A DNA stretch of 64,000 nt from JAVVHE01 sp038238915 (GCA_038238915.1 JBBSFH010000001.1:186001-250000), one strand, 5' to 3'; positions 18,065 through 27,277 are shown, counted from the stretch's first letter. Numbers and translations are program-made. Notes: generated from the letters alone by a model not told the origin.

Positions 18065-19813
18065 ATGGCCTCCGCCGCGATCGACACCATGAACCCCACC
18101 CGCGACGATTTCGCGGCAATGCTCGACGAGAAGTTCGGCAAGAACGAAAGTTTCGAAGGCCGCGTCGTCACCGGCCGCGTCACCGCGATCGAGAATGATC
18201 TCGTCGTGATCGACGTCGGGCTGAAGAGCGAGGGGCGCGTTTCGATCCGCGAGTTCGCAACCGCCGGGGGTCCGCCCGAGGTGGCGGTTGGCGATGACGT
18301 CCAGGTGTTCGTCGACCGGGTGGAGAACGCGCAGGGCGAAGCGATGCTGTCGCGCGACCGCGCGCGCCGCGAAGCCGCGTGGGATACGCTGGAGACCCAG
18401 TTTGTCGCGCAGGAGCGCGTGGAGGGCATCATCTTTGGCCGCGTCAAGGGCGGCTTTACGGTCGATCTCTCGGGCGCGGTGGCGTTCCTTCCCGGTTCGC
18501 AGGTCGATATTCGCCCGGTGCGCGATGTGACGCCGCTGATGAACATGGCGCAGCCGTTCCAGATCCTGAAGATGGACAGGAAGCGCGGCAATATCGTCGT
18601 TTCGCGCCGTGCCATTCTGGAAGAGACGCGTGCCGAGCAGCGCACCGGCCTGATCTCGTCGCTGGCCGAGGGCCAGATTATCGACGGCATCGTCAAGAAT
18701 ATCACCGATTACGGCGCGTTCGTCGATCTGGGTGGCCTCGATGGCCTGCTGCACGTGACCGACATGAGCTACAAGCGCGTCAACCACCCGTCCGAAGCGA
18801 TCAACATCGGCGATACGGTCAAGGTGCAGATCATCCGCATCAACCGTGAGACGCAGCGCATCAGTCTGGGCATGAAGCAGCTCGAGACCGATCCCTGGGC
18901 TGCGGCCGCAGCGAAATACCCGGTGGGCGGCAAGTTTACTGGCCGCGTGACCAACATCACCGAATATGGCGCGTTCGTTGAACTCGAAGCGGGCGTCGAG
19001 GGTCTGATCCACGTCTCCGAGATGAGCTGGACCAAGAAAAACGTCCACCCCGGCAAGATCGTCAGCACTTCGCAGGAAGTCGAAGTGATGGTGCTCGAAG
19101 TCGACGAGGACAAGCGCCGCATCAGCCTTGGCCTCAAGCAGGCACAGCGCAATCCGTGGGAAGTGTTCGCCGAGGAGCATCCGATCGGTTCGATCGTGGC
19201 GGGCGAGGTCAAGAACTCGACCGAGTTCGGTCTGTTCATCGGCCTCGATGGCGACATCGACGGCATGGTCCACATGTCTGACATCGCGTGGGGCCTCAGC
19301 GGCGAGCAGGCACTGGCGCTGCACCGCAAGGGCGAGACCATCCAGGCGCAGGTGCTCGAAATCGATCCCGAGAAGGAGCGCATCGGGCTCGGCATGAAGC
19401 AGCTCGAAACCGCGCCGGGCGGTCAGAAGATCGTCGTTCCCGTCGGTACTGCTCAGGCACCCGCGCCCGAGACCGGCCCGCGCAAGGGCGAGATCGTCAC
19501 CGTTACCGTCATCCTCGCCAATTCGGGCGGGATCGAGGTGCAGGTGGGCGAGGATGGGCCGATCGGCTTCATCAAGCGCGCGGACTTGAGCCGCGACCGC
19601 GATGAGCAGAAGCCCGAGCGCTTCCAGCCCGGCCAGAAGCTCGATGCGCTTGTCACCGGCTTCGAGAAGGGCCGCAAGCCCACGCTTTCGATCAAGGCGA
19701 TGCAATTGAACGAGGACAAGGAAGCGATCGAGAAGTTCGGATCGTCGGACAGCGGCGCATCGCTGGGGGACATTCTGGGCGCGGCGCTGAACAAGGCGCG
19801 CGACAAGCGGTAA
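18065..19813 (+). CDS. rpsA: 30S ribosomal protein S1
   Basis: Large RNA-binding ribosomal protein that brings mRNA to the 30S subunit. 582 residues with six S1 repeats, recognisable from the repeated IVKNITDYGAFVDLGG, VTNITEYGAFVELEAG, VKNSTEFGLFIGLDG and QRISLGMKQLE phrases. N-terminal MNPTRDDFAAMLDEKFG (M10) resembles the usual start, so translation might begin at the internal ATG at 18092 rather than at 18065. Between cmk and ihfB, the typical alphaproteobacterial order. Confidence 0.96.
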   Translation: MASAAIDTMNPTRDDFAAMLDEKFGKNESFEGRVVTGRVTAIENDLVVIDVGLKSEGRVSIREFATAGGPPEVAVGDDVQVFVDRVENAQGEAMLSRDRARREAAWDTLETQFVAQERVEGIIFGRVKGGFTVDLSGAVAFLPGSQVDIRPVRDVTPLMNMAQPFQILKMDRKRGNIVVSRRAILEETRAEQRTGLISSLAEGQIIDGIVKNITDYGAFVDLGGLDGLLHVTDMSYKRVNHPSEAINIGDTVKVQIIRINRETQRISLGMKQLETDPWAAAAAKYPVGGKFTGRVTNITEYGAFVELEAGVEGLIHVSEMSWTKKNVHPGKIVSTSQEVEVMVLEVDEDKRRISLGLKQAQRNPWEVFAEEHPIGSIVAGEVKNSTEFGLFIGLDGDIDGMVHMSDIAWGLSGEQALALHRKGETIQAQVLEIDPEKERIGLGMKQLETAPGGQKIVVPVGTAQAPAPETGPRKGEIVTVTVILANSGGIEVQVGEDGPIGFIKRADLSRDRDEQKPERFQPGQKLDALVTGFEKGRKPTLSIKAMQLNEDKEAIEKFGSSDSGASLGDILGAALNKARDKR

Positions 19814-19904
19814 GGGGAGCGATGGCTTGGCACATTGTCCCACTTCGTAAAGAGGGCTTGACGAGATTCGATCCGTAGGGCTGCTTACCGGGATGGGGGC
19901 AACC

Positions 19905-20204
19905 ATGATTCGTTCGGAACTCGTCAAGCAGGTACGCAAAACGCATTCGCACCTCGAAGCCGTGGAGGCGACGGCGGTGGTGGCAGTGATCCTCGATACG
20001 ATCACAGGTGCGCTGGCGAAGGGTCGCCGTGTCGAACTCCGCGGGTTCGGAGCATTTTCGACACGCGCGCGGACAGGGCGGATCGGTCGGAATCCGCGCA
20101 CCGGCGCTCCGGTTCCCGTCGCGCCCAAGCGCGTGCCCTATTTTAAGGCGGGGAAGGAAATGCGTGCGCGGCTTAACCTTCACCCCGAGGGCGAATCGGA
20201 ATAG
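19905..20204 (+). CDS. ihfB: Integration host factor subunit beta
   Basis: DNA-bending protein of the HU/IHF family, 99 residues, forming a heterodimer with IhfA. Features: MIRSELVKQV start, VELRGFGAFSTRARTGRIGRNPRTG with the flanking beta arms and the intercalating proline (in GAPVPV), and C-terminal YFKAGKEMRARLN. ATG 19905 fits the family N-terminus; GGATGGGGG upstream may supply the ribosome site. A TTGACG at 19858 could be a -35 for its own promoter. It follows rpsA by 91 bp. Confidence 0.92.
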   Translation: MIRSELVKQVRKTHSHLEAVEATAVVAVILDTITGALAKGRRVELRGFGAFSTRARTGRIGRNPRTGAPVPVAPKRVPYFKAGKEMRARLNLHPEGESE

Positions 20205-20267
20205 CGCCTCAAAGGTGTCAGTCCGCCCTCGCGCCCCCGGGCGCTCTGTGCCAGAAAGCACGTCGAC

Positions 20268-20352
20268 GCGGACGTGGCGAAACCGGTAGACGCACCAGAC
20301 TTAAAATCTGAGTCCGAAAGGAGTGCGGGTTCGAGTCCCGCCGTCCGCACCA
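20268..20352 (+). tRNA. tRNA-Leu (UAA)
   Basis: Acceptor GCGGACG pairs with CGTCCGC, discriminator A, CCA encoded. The D arm, long variable arm and T arm (GCGGGTTCGAGTCCCGC) are present. Anticodon loop CTTAAAA reads UAA, so leucine. Confidence 0.95.
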
Positions 20353-20369
20353 ATCGGGGAGGGTAATCC

Positions 20370-22736
20370 ATGGTAACGCGCGCGCGAAGCTGGACGCGCT
20401 GGCTGATGCGCGGCGTGTTTCTGTTGCTGGTTATCGCGGCGGGGCTGGCAGCCTTTGGCTGGTGGCGGCTCGATCGGAGCCAGCCTGTGCTAACCGGAGA
20501 GATCGCCGCCCCCGGCTTGTCGGCACCCGTGCGGGTGGTGCGCGATGTGAACGGCGTGCCCACGCTCAACGGTGCCAATCGCGCGGACCTCGCCTATGCG
20601 CTCGGCTGGCTGCACGGGCAGGAGCGTTTTTTCCAGATGGATCTGCTTCGCCGCACCGGCGCGGGCGAGCTTTCCGAACTGCTGGGCGGCGCGACCGAGG
20701 CGACCGATCGCAAGCTGCGGCTCCACCGCTTCCGCACCCGCGCCGCAGGCGAAATCGCACGGATGGATCCCGCAACCCGCGCGGTGCTCGACGCCTATGT
20801 GGCGGGCGTGAACACGGGACTGAACGATCTCCACGCCGCCCCGTTCGAATATGCGCTGCTCCGCCATGCGCCGGTCGCGTGGCGCGCGGCGGATACGATG
20901 CTCGTCGTCTATGCGATGTACTTCGGACTTGAGGGGACCGATCCCAAGTTCGAGCTCGATCGCGCGCGCGCGATCGCGCGACTTGGGCAGCCAATGGCCG
21001 ATGTGCTTTATCCCGAGACGACCGAACTCGATTCGGCGATCGACGGCAGCCGTCTACCCGAACCGCCGTTGCCCGGCCGCATGAGCGCGCAGGCAACCCC
21101 CCATGTCGCCTCGAACCATCGGGTCGATCCCGAGCCGCCGATACCGGGGAGCAATAACTGGGCGGTCGCGGGGCGGCTGTCCGCGACCGGTGGCGCGATC
21201 GTCGCCAACGATATGCACCTCGGCTTGAACGTGCCGAACATCTGGTATCGCGCACGGCTGCGGATGCCGGGTCTCGACATCACCGGGGTGACGCTGCCCG
21301 GCACGCCGCAGGTGACGGTGGGATCGAACGGGCGCATCGCGTGGGGGTTCACCAACAGCTATGCCGCGCTTCACGACGCGGTTGCGCTCGATCCGGTTGC
21401 GGGGCACGCGGACCAGTATCGGACGCCGGCCGGTCCGCGTGCGATCGTGCGCGTGCCCGAACGGCTTTGTGTTGGTTCGGCCTGCTCGACGCTGATGGTG
21501 GACGAGACGATCTGGGGGCCGGTGGTCGCGCGCCTGCTCGACGGGCGGCGGGTGGCGGACCGCTGGATCGCGCACGATCCGGGAGCGATCCGGCTGGAGA
21601 CCGCGCTCGCGCTCGAACGTGCTGGAACTGTCGCCGAGGCAGTTGCGCTTGGCCATCTCGCGGGGATGCCCGACCAGAATTTGACGGTGGGGGATCGCGA
21701 AGGCAACATCGGCTGGACGATCGCGGGACAATTGCCCGCGCGCTTCGGCTTCACCGGGCACGACGTGACAAGCTGGGCGGACGGCACGCGCGGCTGGGCG
21801 GGGTATCTCGCGGCGGACAAGGTGCCGACCATGCTCAACCCGCCTTCGGGGCGCATCTGGACCGCGAACGCGCGCGTGATCGGAGGGGCGGGATACGCGC
21901 TGCTCGGCGACGGCGGTTATGACAATGGCGCGCGCGCGGGCGAAATCGCGCGACGGCTGGCAGCGAAGGAGCGGTTCGACGAGCGCGATATGCTGGCGAT
22001 CCAGCTCGACGACACGTCGCTGCGCAACCGTTTCTGGGCGGAGGAGCTTGCGCGTGTGATCGCGCGGACGCCGCGCGTCGCCACGTGGGCGAAGCCGGTG
22101 CAGGAATGGAACGGGCGCGCGGACGATGCGTCGGTTGGCTACCGGCTGATCGCGCAGTTTCGGCGGCAGACGATCCTCAAAGCGTTCGATGCCTATGTCG
22201 GGCCGTCCGAAGGGGTTGGGCGTGGGGTGGGGCGCGCGGCACCGCAATCCGATGGCGGAATCCGCCGCCTGCTGCGCGCGCGACCGATCGCGCTGGTGCC
22301 GCCGGGATATGCGAACTGGGATGCGCTCGAAGCCGCCGCCATCGCGGCGACCGAGGCGGATATCGCGAAGGAGGCGGGCGGCGATCTCGCGCGCTATAAG
22401 TGGGGCGGCTACATGCACGCGGGTGTGCGCCATCCGCTCTCGGCTGCGGTGCCGGGGCTCAGATGGTTGACCGATCCGCCTGACGAAATGGTCAACGGCG
22501 ATTCGGGGACGCCGCGCGCACATTATCCGGGCGGCGGCCCATCCGAGCGGATCGCGGTTTCGCCGGGCCACGAGGAGCGCGGGCTGTTCCACATGCCGGG
22601 CGGGCAGGCGGGCAATCCGCTTTCGACCTATTATCTCGCGGGTCATGAGGATTGGGTGCGTGGGCTCCCGACGCCGTTCCTGCCGGGTCCGCCGCGCTGG
22701 ACGCTGCGGCTGGTTCCCGCCACAGCCGCGCACTGA
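20370..22736 (+). CDS. Penicillin acylase-family Ntn-hydrolase
   Basis: 788-residue amidase precursor. Residues about 11-32 are an N-terminal membrane anchor or uncleaved signal. A proenzyme alpha segment follows. The autoprocessing site is at S261 in PIPGSNNWAVAG; the serine becomes the N-terminal nucleophile of the beta chain. Conserved beta-chain phrases are GGAIVANDMHLGLNVPNIWY, VTVGSNGRIAWGFTNSYA and PDQNLTVGDREGNIGW. Family members hydrolyse beta-lactam side chains or N-acyl-homoserine lactones; which applies here cannot be told. GGGAGGG lies 7 bp before the ATG. It starts 17 bp after tRNA-Leu. Confidence 0.92.
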   Translation: MVTRARSWTRWLMRGVFLLLVIAAGLAAFGWWRLDRSQPVLTGEIAAPGLSAPVRVVRDVNGVPTLNGANRADLAYALGWLHGQERFFQMDLLRRTGAGELSELLGGATEATDRKLRLHRFRTRAAGEIARMDPATRAVLDAYVAGVNTGLNDLHAAPFEYALLRHAPVAWRAADTMLVVYAMYFGLEGTDPKFELDRARAIARLGQPMADVLYPETTELDSAIDGSRLPEPPLPGRMSAQATPHVASNHRVDPEPPIPGSNNWAVAGRLSATGGAIVANDMHLGLNVPNIWYRARLRMPGLDITGVTLPGTPQVTVGSNGRIAWGFTNSYAALHDAVALDPVAGHADQYRTPAGPRAIVRVPERLCVGSACSTLMVDETIWGPVVARLLDGRRVADRWIAHDPGAIRLETALALERAGTVAEAVALGHLAGMPDQNLTVGDREGNIGWTIAGQLPARFGFTGHDVTSWADGTRGWAGYLAADKVPTMLNPPSGRIWTANARVIGGAGYALLGDGGYDNGARAGEIARRLAAKERFDERDMLAIQLDDTSLRNRFWAEELARVIARTPRVATWAKPVQEWNGRADDASVGYRLIAQFRRQTILKAFDAYVGPSEGVGRGVGRAAPQSDGGIRRLLRARPIALVPPGYANWDALEAAAIAATEADIAKEAGGDLARYKWGGYMHAGVRHPLSAAVPGLRWLTDPPDEMVNGDSGTPRAHYPGGGPSERIAVSPGHEERGLFHMPGGQAGNPLSTYYLAGHEDWVRGLPTPFLPGPPRWTLRLVPATAAH

Positions 22737-22748
22737 GGGGCCCGCGCC

Positions 22749-23339
22749 ATGCTCGAAGCATCCGAAGCCAGGGAACTGATCGACGCGGCGGTCGAGAAGG
22801 AAGACGAGGAGCGCGCCGCTGAAGCAAAAGCGGAACGCGGGTTCCGCAACCGCGTTGCGCTTATGGTGGGCATCTTCGCGGTATTGCTTGCATTCATCCA
22901 CATGAAGGCGGCGGGCGCGGCGCGCGAAAGCCTGCTGACTGCGGTGCAGGCTTCGGACACGTTCAACTATCTGCAGGCGAAGAACGTGCGCGAGGCGATC
23001 TACAAGACCGCCGCCGCCGGTGGTGCCGTGAGCGCGCAGGATCGCGCCGCGTTCATCGCCGAGGCCGCAAGGCTGCGCGCCCCCGACAAGGCGGGGCATG
23101 GCATCGATCAGTTGCGCGAAAAGGGCCAGCGACTCGAGCACGAGAACGCGACCGCACGGCGCGAGAGCGAAGGCTATGAACTCGGAGAGACCGCGCTGCA
23201 GGTGGCGATCGTGCTGCTTTCGATTGCGATCGTGGCGCAATCGAGCGCGATCGTTGGCGGAGCGGTTGTGTTCGCGCTGCTGGGCGTGGGCATATCGGTG
23301 GCGACGCATCTTGGCGCGGCGGTCCCCAGCCTTGGCTAG
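22749..23339 (+). CDS. DUF4337 membrane protein
   Basis: 196-residue protein of the DUF4337 family, function unknown. N-terminal acidic coiled helix (residues 1-35), one membrane segment about 36-52 (VALMVGIFAVLLAFIHM), a long charged region about 60-150, then two closely spaced membrane segments about 148-185 (TALQVAIVLLSIAIVAQSSAIVGGAVVFALLGVGISV). Starts 12 bp after the acylase stop, so probably cotranscribed. A degraded partial copy lies at 15030-15161. Confidence 0.8.
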   Translation: MLEASEARELIDAAVEKEDEERAAEAKAERGFRNRVALMVGIFAVLLAFIHMKAAGAARESLLTAVQASDTFNYLQAKNVREAIYKTAAAGGAVSAQDRAAFIAEAARLRAPDKAGHGIDQLREKGQRLEHENATARRESEGYELGETALQVAIVLLSIAIVAQSSAIVGGAVVFALLGVGISVATHLGAAVPSLG

Positions 23340-23382
23340 GGCGCGCGCGCGCTTCTATCGTGCGCATCGCGGGACGATCGCG

Positions 23383-25194
23383 CTACCCTTTCACCGCTGC
23401 AAGCATCGCCGGGCCATACGCGTCCAGCTTGCGCGCGCCGACGCCAGCCACCGTCCCAAGGTCGGACAATGTGGCGGGCCGGAGCGCGGCGATCGCTCGG
23501 AGCGTGCTATCGTGGAAGATCACATAGGGCGGCACGCTGGCCGCCGCCGCCAGATCGCGCCGCGCCGCCCGGAGCCGATCGAACATTGGATCGTCGATCG
23601 GGTTGGGAACAGGCGCGCCGGGCGCGGGCACCCGTCCGCGCGACGAACGGGCCGGCCTGGCAGTCGGCTCGCGCATCGTGGATAGTGCCTCGCCCCGCAG
23701 GATCGTCCGCGCGGCGGGACCGAAGCTGAGGCCGCCATGCTCGTCGGCGCGCAGCGCGTCGGCGGCGATCAGCGCCTGGCCTACGGCTTTCCAGTGCGCG
23801 GCGGATGACGGGGTGCCCAGACCCCATACGGTCAGCTTGTCGTGGCCCAGTCGAGCGGTCCGCTCGTTTGGCTGCCCGAGCAGAACGGCGATCAGGTGGC
23901 CAGTGCCAAAGCGCTGCCCGGTGCGATAGACCGCGCTCAGGAACTTGCGCGCGTCCTGCGTCACGTCGATCAGCGCGGGCGGGTTGAGGCAATTATCGCA
24001 GTTGCCGCATGGCGGCGGCGCGGGTTCGCCAAAGTGGGTGAGCAAGGGCGCGCGCCTGCACCCGGTACATTCGGCGAACGCGATCAGCCCGGCGAGGCGC
24101 GCATGTTCCTCGCGCTTGCGCTCCTCGTTCGCGTCCCCGCCATCGATCCAGCGCCGCATCCGCTGCACATCGTCCGTTCCCCACAGCATATGCGCGACGG
24201 CGGGATCTCCGTCGCGCCCCGCACGGCCGGTTTCCTGATAATAGGCCTCGATCGATTTGGGCAGGCCGAGATGGATGACCCAGCGCACGTCGGGTTTGTC
24301 GATCCCCATGCCGAACGCGATTGTCGCCACCATCGCCATGCGCTCGGCGGTGGCAAACGCGTCCTGGTTAGCGGTGCGCGCGGCTTCGTCCATGCCCGCG
24401 TGATAGGCGCGCGCGTCGATGCCCTGCCCGCGCAGCCATTCCGCAGTGCGCTCCACCAGATCGCGGGTGGAGGCATAGAGGATGCCGCTGCCGGGCTGCG
24501 CGCGGATCACTTCGAGGATTTGCGCGTGCGGCACGTCCTTGGCGCGCACCTCGTAGCGGATGTTGGGCCGGTCGAACCCCGCCACCACCAGCCGCTCGGG
24601 AGCGATGCCGAGCTGGGCCAGAATGTCCGCGCGCGTCTGCGTATCGGCGGTGGCGGTGAGGCCGAGGCGGGGCACGCCGGGGAAATTGTCCGCGAACGCG
24701 CGAAGCTTGCGGTATTCGGGGCGGAAATCATGGCCCCACTGGCTGATGCAATGCGCCTCGTCGATCGCGATCAGCGCGAGGGGCACGTCTTCCAGGCGGT
24801 CGGCGAAGCCGGGAGAGGTGGCGCGTTCGGGGGTCAGATACAGGATGTCGAGTTCGCCTGCGCGCGCCGCGCGGAGCACGCCCGCCGGATCGGGCTCGTC
24901 GCCCGAGAGCGAGGCGGCGCGCACGCCGTTGGCCCGCAAGGCGCGGACCTGATCGCGCATGAGCGCCTTCAGGGGCGAGACGACGAGGCCGGTGCCGGGT
25001 CGCACGAGCGACGGCACCTGATAGCAGATCGATTTGCCCGCGCCCGTCGGCATCACCGCGAGCGCATCGTGCCCGTCCACCACCGCGTGGACCACCTCGG
25101 CCTGCCGCCCGCGGAAAGCCGGATGGCCGAACACGTCGCGCAATACCGCTTCGGGAGAGAGTGACGCGGGGAGAAGCTGGGGGGCGGAAGCCAT
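23383..25194 (-). CDS. recQ: ATP-dependent DNA helicase RecQ
   Basis: 3'-5' superfamily 2 helicase for recombination repair and fork restart. 603 residues from ATG 25194. Walker A MPTGAGKSICYQ, DEAH box IDEAHCISQWGHDFRPEY, motif VI QETGRAGRDG, zinc cysteines CTGCRR and CGNCDNC, winged-helix region, and a C-terminal HRDC domain (FDRLRAARRDLAAAASVPPYVIF). An alternative ATG at 25212 adds six residues. Faces the DUF4337 gene tail to tail. Confidence 0.95.
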   Translation of the reverse strand: MASAPQLLPASLSPEAVLRDVFGHPAFRGRQAEVVHAVVDGHDALAVMPTGAGKSICYQVPSLVRPGTGLVVSPLKALMRDQVRALRANGVRAASLSGDEPDPAGVLRAARAGELDILYLTPERATSPGFADRLEDVPLALIAIDEAHCISQWGHDFRPEYRKLRAFADNFPGVPRLGLTATADTQTRADILAQLGIAPERLVVAGFDRPNIRYEVRAKDVPHAQILEVIRAQPGSGILYASTRDLVERTAEWLRGQGIDARAYHAGMDEAARTANQDAFATAERMAMVATIAFGMGIDKPDVRWVIHLGLPKSIEAYYQETGRAGRDGDPAVAHMLWGTDDVQRMRRWIDGGDANEERKREEHARLAGLIAFAECTGCRRAPLLTHFGEPAPPPCGNCDNCLNPPALIDVTQDARKFLSAVYRTGQRFGTGHLIAVLLGQPNERTARLGHDKLTVWGLGTPSSAAHWKAVGQALIAADALRADEHGGLSFGPAARTILRGEALSTMREPTARPARSSRGRVPAPGAPVPNPIDDPMFDRLRAARRDLAAAASVPPYVIFHDSTLRAIAALRPATLSDLGTVAGVGARKLDAYGPAMLAAVKG

Positions 25195-25298
25195 CGGCGC
25201 ACCCGCTAGCATAGCCGCCCGTGCACTCGCCAATCGCTTGTGGCCTAAGCGCGAAACGGGCATGCCGCAAACACATTTCAGCAGGGAGGAAAGACCCC

Positions 25299-25631
25299 AT
25301 GGACCTGAGCATGATCGTACAAGGCCTCGAAGGCGTGGCCGGGCCGCAGATCGCCGAAATGGGTGCCAAGGTTGGCCTCAGCCATGAACAGACGACTGCG
25401 ATCCTGAACCACATCGGAGGTCAGGTGACGGCAGGCGAAACCAATTCGAGCACCGCCGTCACCGAGGCTGCTCAGCACACCGGCATCGATGCGGGCATGA
25501 TCGGCGGGCTCCTCAGCGGTCTTGCGGGCGCGGGCGGTGCGGGCGGCATCATGGGCATGGCGACGCAGATGCTCGACAAGAACCACGATGGCTCGATCAT
25601 CGACGACGTAATGGGCATGTTCAAGAAATAG
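25299..25631 (+). CDS. DUF937-like small protein with EF-hand-like C-terminus
   Basis: 110-residue protein resembling the DUF937/YidB type: helical N-terminus (QGLEGVAGPQIAEMGAKVGL), a glycine-rich middle (GGLLSGLAGAGGAGGIMGMA) and a C-terminal acidic loop DKNHDGSIIDDVMGMF that looks like a single EF-hand calcium loop. Good ribosome site (GGGAGGAAAG) before the ATG. Function unknown. Convergent with mscL. Confidence 0.75.
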   Translation: MDLSMIVQGLEGVAGPQIAEMGAKVGLSHEQTTAILNHIGGQVTAGETNSSTAVTEAAQHTGIDAGMIGGLLSGLAGAGGAGGIMGMATQMLDKNHDGSIIDDVMGMFKK

Positions 25632-25640
25632 CTCGGCGAC

Positions 25641-25664
25641 GGGCGGGCCGTCTGACGACCCGCC
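25641..25664. terminator. Hairpin between convergent genes, candidate two-way terminator
   Basis: GGGCGGG, 11-nt loop, CCCGCC, followed by TTCT on the plus strand. It lies in the 42-bp gap between the DUF937-like gene and mscL. The short T-tract makes it a weak intrinsic terminator. Confidence 0.4.
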
Positions 25665-25673
25665 TTCTCGGCG

Positions 25674-26099
25674 TCAGAGCGGGCGCTTGAGCGAATCGCG
25701 GATTTCGCGCAGCAGCAGCACATCCTCGGGTGTCGCCGGTACGGCTTCGGGCGGCTTTTTCATCGCGCTGTTCGCCGCCCTGATCATCATGAAGATCACG
25801 AACGCGAGGATCACGAAGGCGACGGCGCTGGTCAGGAACGCGCCGTAACCGATCATCGGCACTCCCGCATTCTTCAGATCGGCGTAGCTGGTGACGCCCG
25901 CCAGTTTGGCGGGCACCGGCCCGAGCAGAATATAATTGTTGGCAAAATCGAGCCCACCTGCCGCCGCACCGATGATCGGCATGATCACGTCGTCGGTCAG
26001 CGATTTGATGATCGCGCCGAACGCCGCGCCGATGATCACCGCAACCGCAAGATCGAGCACGTTGCCGCGCATGATGAACGCGCGAAATTCTCTGATCAT
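25674..26099 (-). CDS. mscL: Large-conductance mechanosensitive channel
   Basis: Inner-membrane pentameric channel that opens under hypo-osmotic stress. 141 residues; N-terminal amphipathic helix MIREFRAFIMRGNVLDLAVA, TM1 about 14-40 (VAVIIGAAFGAIIKSLTDDVIMP), periplasmic loop, TM2 about 78-102 (GAFLTSAVAFVILAFVIFMMI), and a charged C-terminal helix (EDVLLLREIRDSL). ATG 26099 matches the family start. Confidence 0.95.
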   Translation of the reverse strand: MIREFRAFIMRGNVLDLAVAVIIGAAFGAIIKSLTDDVIMPIIGAAAGGLDFANNYILLGPVPAKLAGVTSYADLKNAGVPMIGYGAFLTSAVAFVILAFVIFMMIRAANSAMKKPPEAVPATPEDVLLLREIRDSLKRPL

Positions 26100-26213
26100 G
26101 GGCAGTCCCCTTCGAAGCGATGCGCGCCAGTCTGGACGGGGGATGCGCGTCAGGCAAGCTTCGTGCATCGCCCTTGCGCCGGCCGACACCATGGCGTAAT
26201 CGCCGCGCTTCCC

Positions 26214-26289
26214 GGGGCCGTAGCTCAGCTGGGAGAGCGCCGCAATGGCATTGCGGAGGTCAGGGGTTCGATCCCCCTCGGCTCCACCA
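26214..26289 (+). tRNA. tRNA-Ala (GGC)
   Basis: Acceptor GGGGCCG pairs with CGGCTCC (one G-U), discriminator A, CCA encoded. Anticodon stem CCGCA/TGCGG, loop ATGGCAT with anticodon GGC, so alanine. T loop TTCGATC is intact. Confidence 0.95.
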
Positions 26290-26382
26290 CCGCGCCCGGT
26301 TCACTGCCGTGACGATCCGCCGCTATTGTGCTAGACACTTCCGACAAGGCGCACGCTCGCGCCTGCAATGGGGAGACCAAGC

Positions 26383-27162
26383 ATGTTTCGTACCGTCCTC
26401 GCCGCCGCTCTGACAGCCGCCGCCATGCCCGCGCACGCGGGCGTCTTCGATGGCACCTGGAAGGCTGATCTGGCCACCGCCAAATACACCGCAAGGCCCA
26501 TCGTGCGCCTGCTCGCGGGCGGCGTGTACCGCTGCCCCACCTGCACCCCGCCCGCCATCACCAAGGCGGACGGCGCGTTCCACCCGGTCAAGGGCGATCC
26601 TTACACCGATATGCGCGCGGTCCGGGTGGTGGACGCGCACAGCGTGACCAGCCAGTCCAAAAAGAACGGCAAGCTCGCGTACGAGACCAGCTACACCGTC
26701 TCGCCCGACGGCAAGTCGCTCAAGTACAGCTGGACCGATCACACCGGCCCCAAGGGTGATGTCACCGGAGAGGGCACCGATACGCGCATGAAGGCAGGCC
26801 CGGCCGGATCGCACGCGATATCGGGCAGCTGGAACCCGGGCGTCGCGACCAACATTTCCGATAACGCGATCATCGCTACCTTCGTGGACAAGGGCGATAC
26901 GCTCGCGTTCAGCAGCCCGGCGGGTCAGGCGTTCGACGCCAGATTCGGCGGACCTTTCGTCAAGATCGCAAACGATCCGGCGGGCACGCTCGCCTCGGTC
27001 AAGCGCGCGGGGCCACGCACGATGATCGAAACAGACAAGCGCGGTGGCAAGATTGTCGCGGTCACGCGCTACATGCTCGCTGCCGATGGCAAGTCGATCG
27101 CAATGACGAGCGAAGACAAGGAAGCGGGCGGAATGCTGCACGCAACGCTGAACAAGCAGTAA
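26383..27162 (+). CDS. Secreted hypothetical protein
   Basis: 259-residue exported protein of unknown function. Residues 1-19 are a signal peptide (MFRTVLAAALTAAAMPAHA). The mature part begins GVFDGTWKADLATAKY, carries a CxxC in VYRCPTCTPP, and is rich in short beta-strand-like segments (AYETSYTVSPDGKSLKYSW; RYMLAADGKSIAM), suggesting a lipocalin-like or beta-sandwich fold. GGGGAG lies 7 bp before ATG 26383; the upstream ATG at 26368 lacks this. No family was recognised with confidence. It stands alone between tRNA-Ala and wecB. Confidence 0.75.
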   Translation: MFRTVLAAALTAAAMPAHAGVFDGTWKADLATAKYTARPIVRLLAGGVYRCPTCTPPAITKADGAFHPVKGDPYTDMRAVRVVDAHSVTSQSKKNGKLAYETSYTVSPDGKSLKYSWTDHTGPKGDVTGEGTDTRMKAGPAGSHAISGSWNPGVATNISDNAIIATFVDKGDTLAFSSPAGQAFDARFGGPFVKIANDPAGTLASVKRAGPRTMIETDKRGGKIVAVTRYMLAADGKSIAMTSEDKEAGGMLHATLNKQ

Positions 27163-27188
27163 ACGCCGCTTGAGCACATAAACCTACG

Positions 27189-27220
27189 CTTGCCACTTTA
27201 ACCAATCGACGGTTGGCAAG
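27189..27220 (+). other. First hairpin in the wecB leader
   Basis: CTTGCCA at 27189-27195 pairs with TGGCAAG at 27214-27220, and an inner ACC/GGT extends the stem past a bulge. It ends 3 nt before a larger hairpin that covers the wecB start. It could be a terminator for the upstream secreted-protein gene, an operator, or part of a two-hairpin leader. Confidence 0.5.
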
Positions 27221-27223
27221 GGT

Positions 27224-27277
27224 CATACGCCCACTTACGCCAAGACTGTTCGCAGCCTTGGGGGTAAGTGGCGTATG
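27224..27277 (+). promoter_or_regulatory. Long hairpin that pairs the wecB start codon
   Basis: Arms 27224-27244 and 27257-27277, with a 12-nt loop. Pairing: CATACGCC with GGCGTATG (8), ACTTAC with GTAAGT (6), CCAAG with CTTGG (5), with one bulge and one small internal loop. The right arm holds both the G-run that could serve as Shine-Dalgarno and the ATG itself. Such a leader would block initiation unless melted or bound. Confidence 0.6.

Noticed and set aside
19829..19845. TTGGCACATTGTCCC before ihfB as a second sigma-54 promoter
   Set aside because: The -24 half resembles the consensus but the -12 TTGC is absent at the required spacing.
17861..20128. 755-codon minus-strand frame opposite rpsA and ihfB
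   Set aside because: Shadow of six S1 repeats: the apparent internal repeats in it mirror the repeated sense codons.
21054..23309. 751-codon minus-strand frame opposite the penicillin acylase
   Set aside because: Antisense shadow; it crosses both the acylase and DUF4337 genes and shows no domain.
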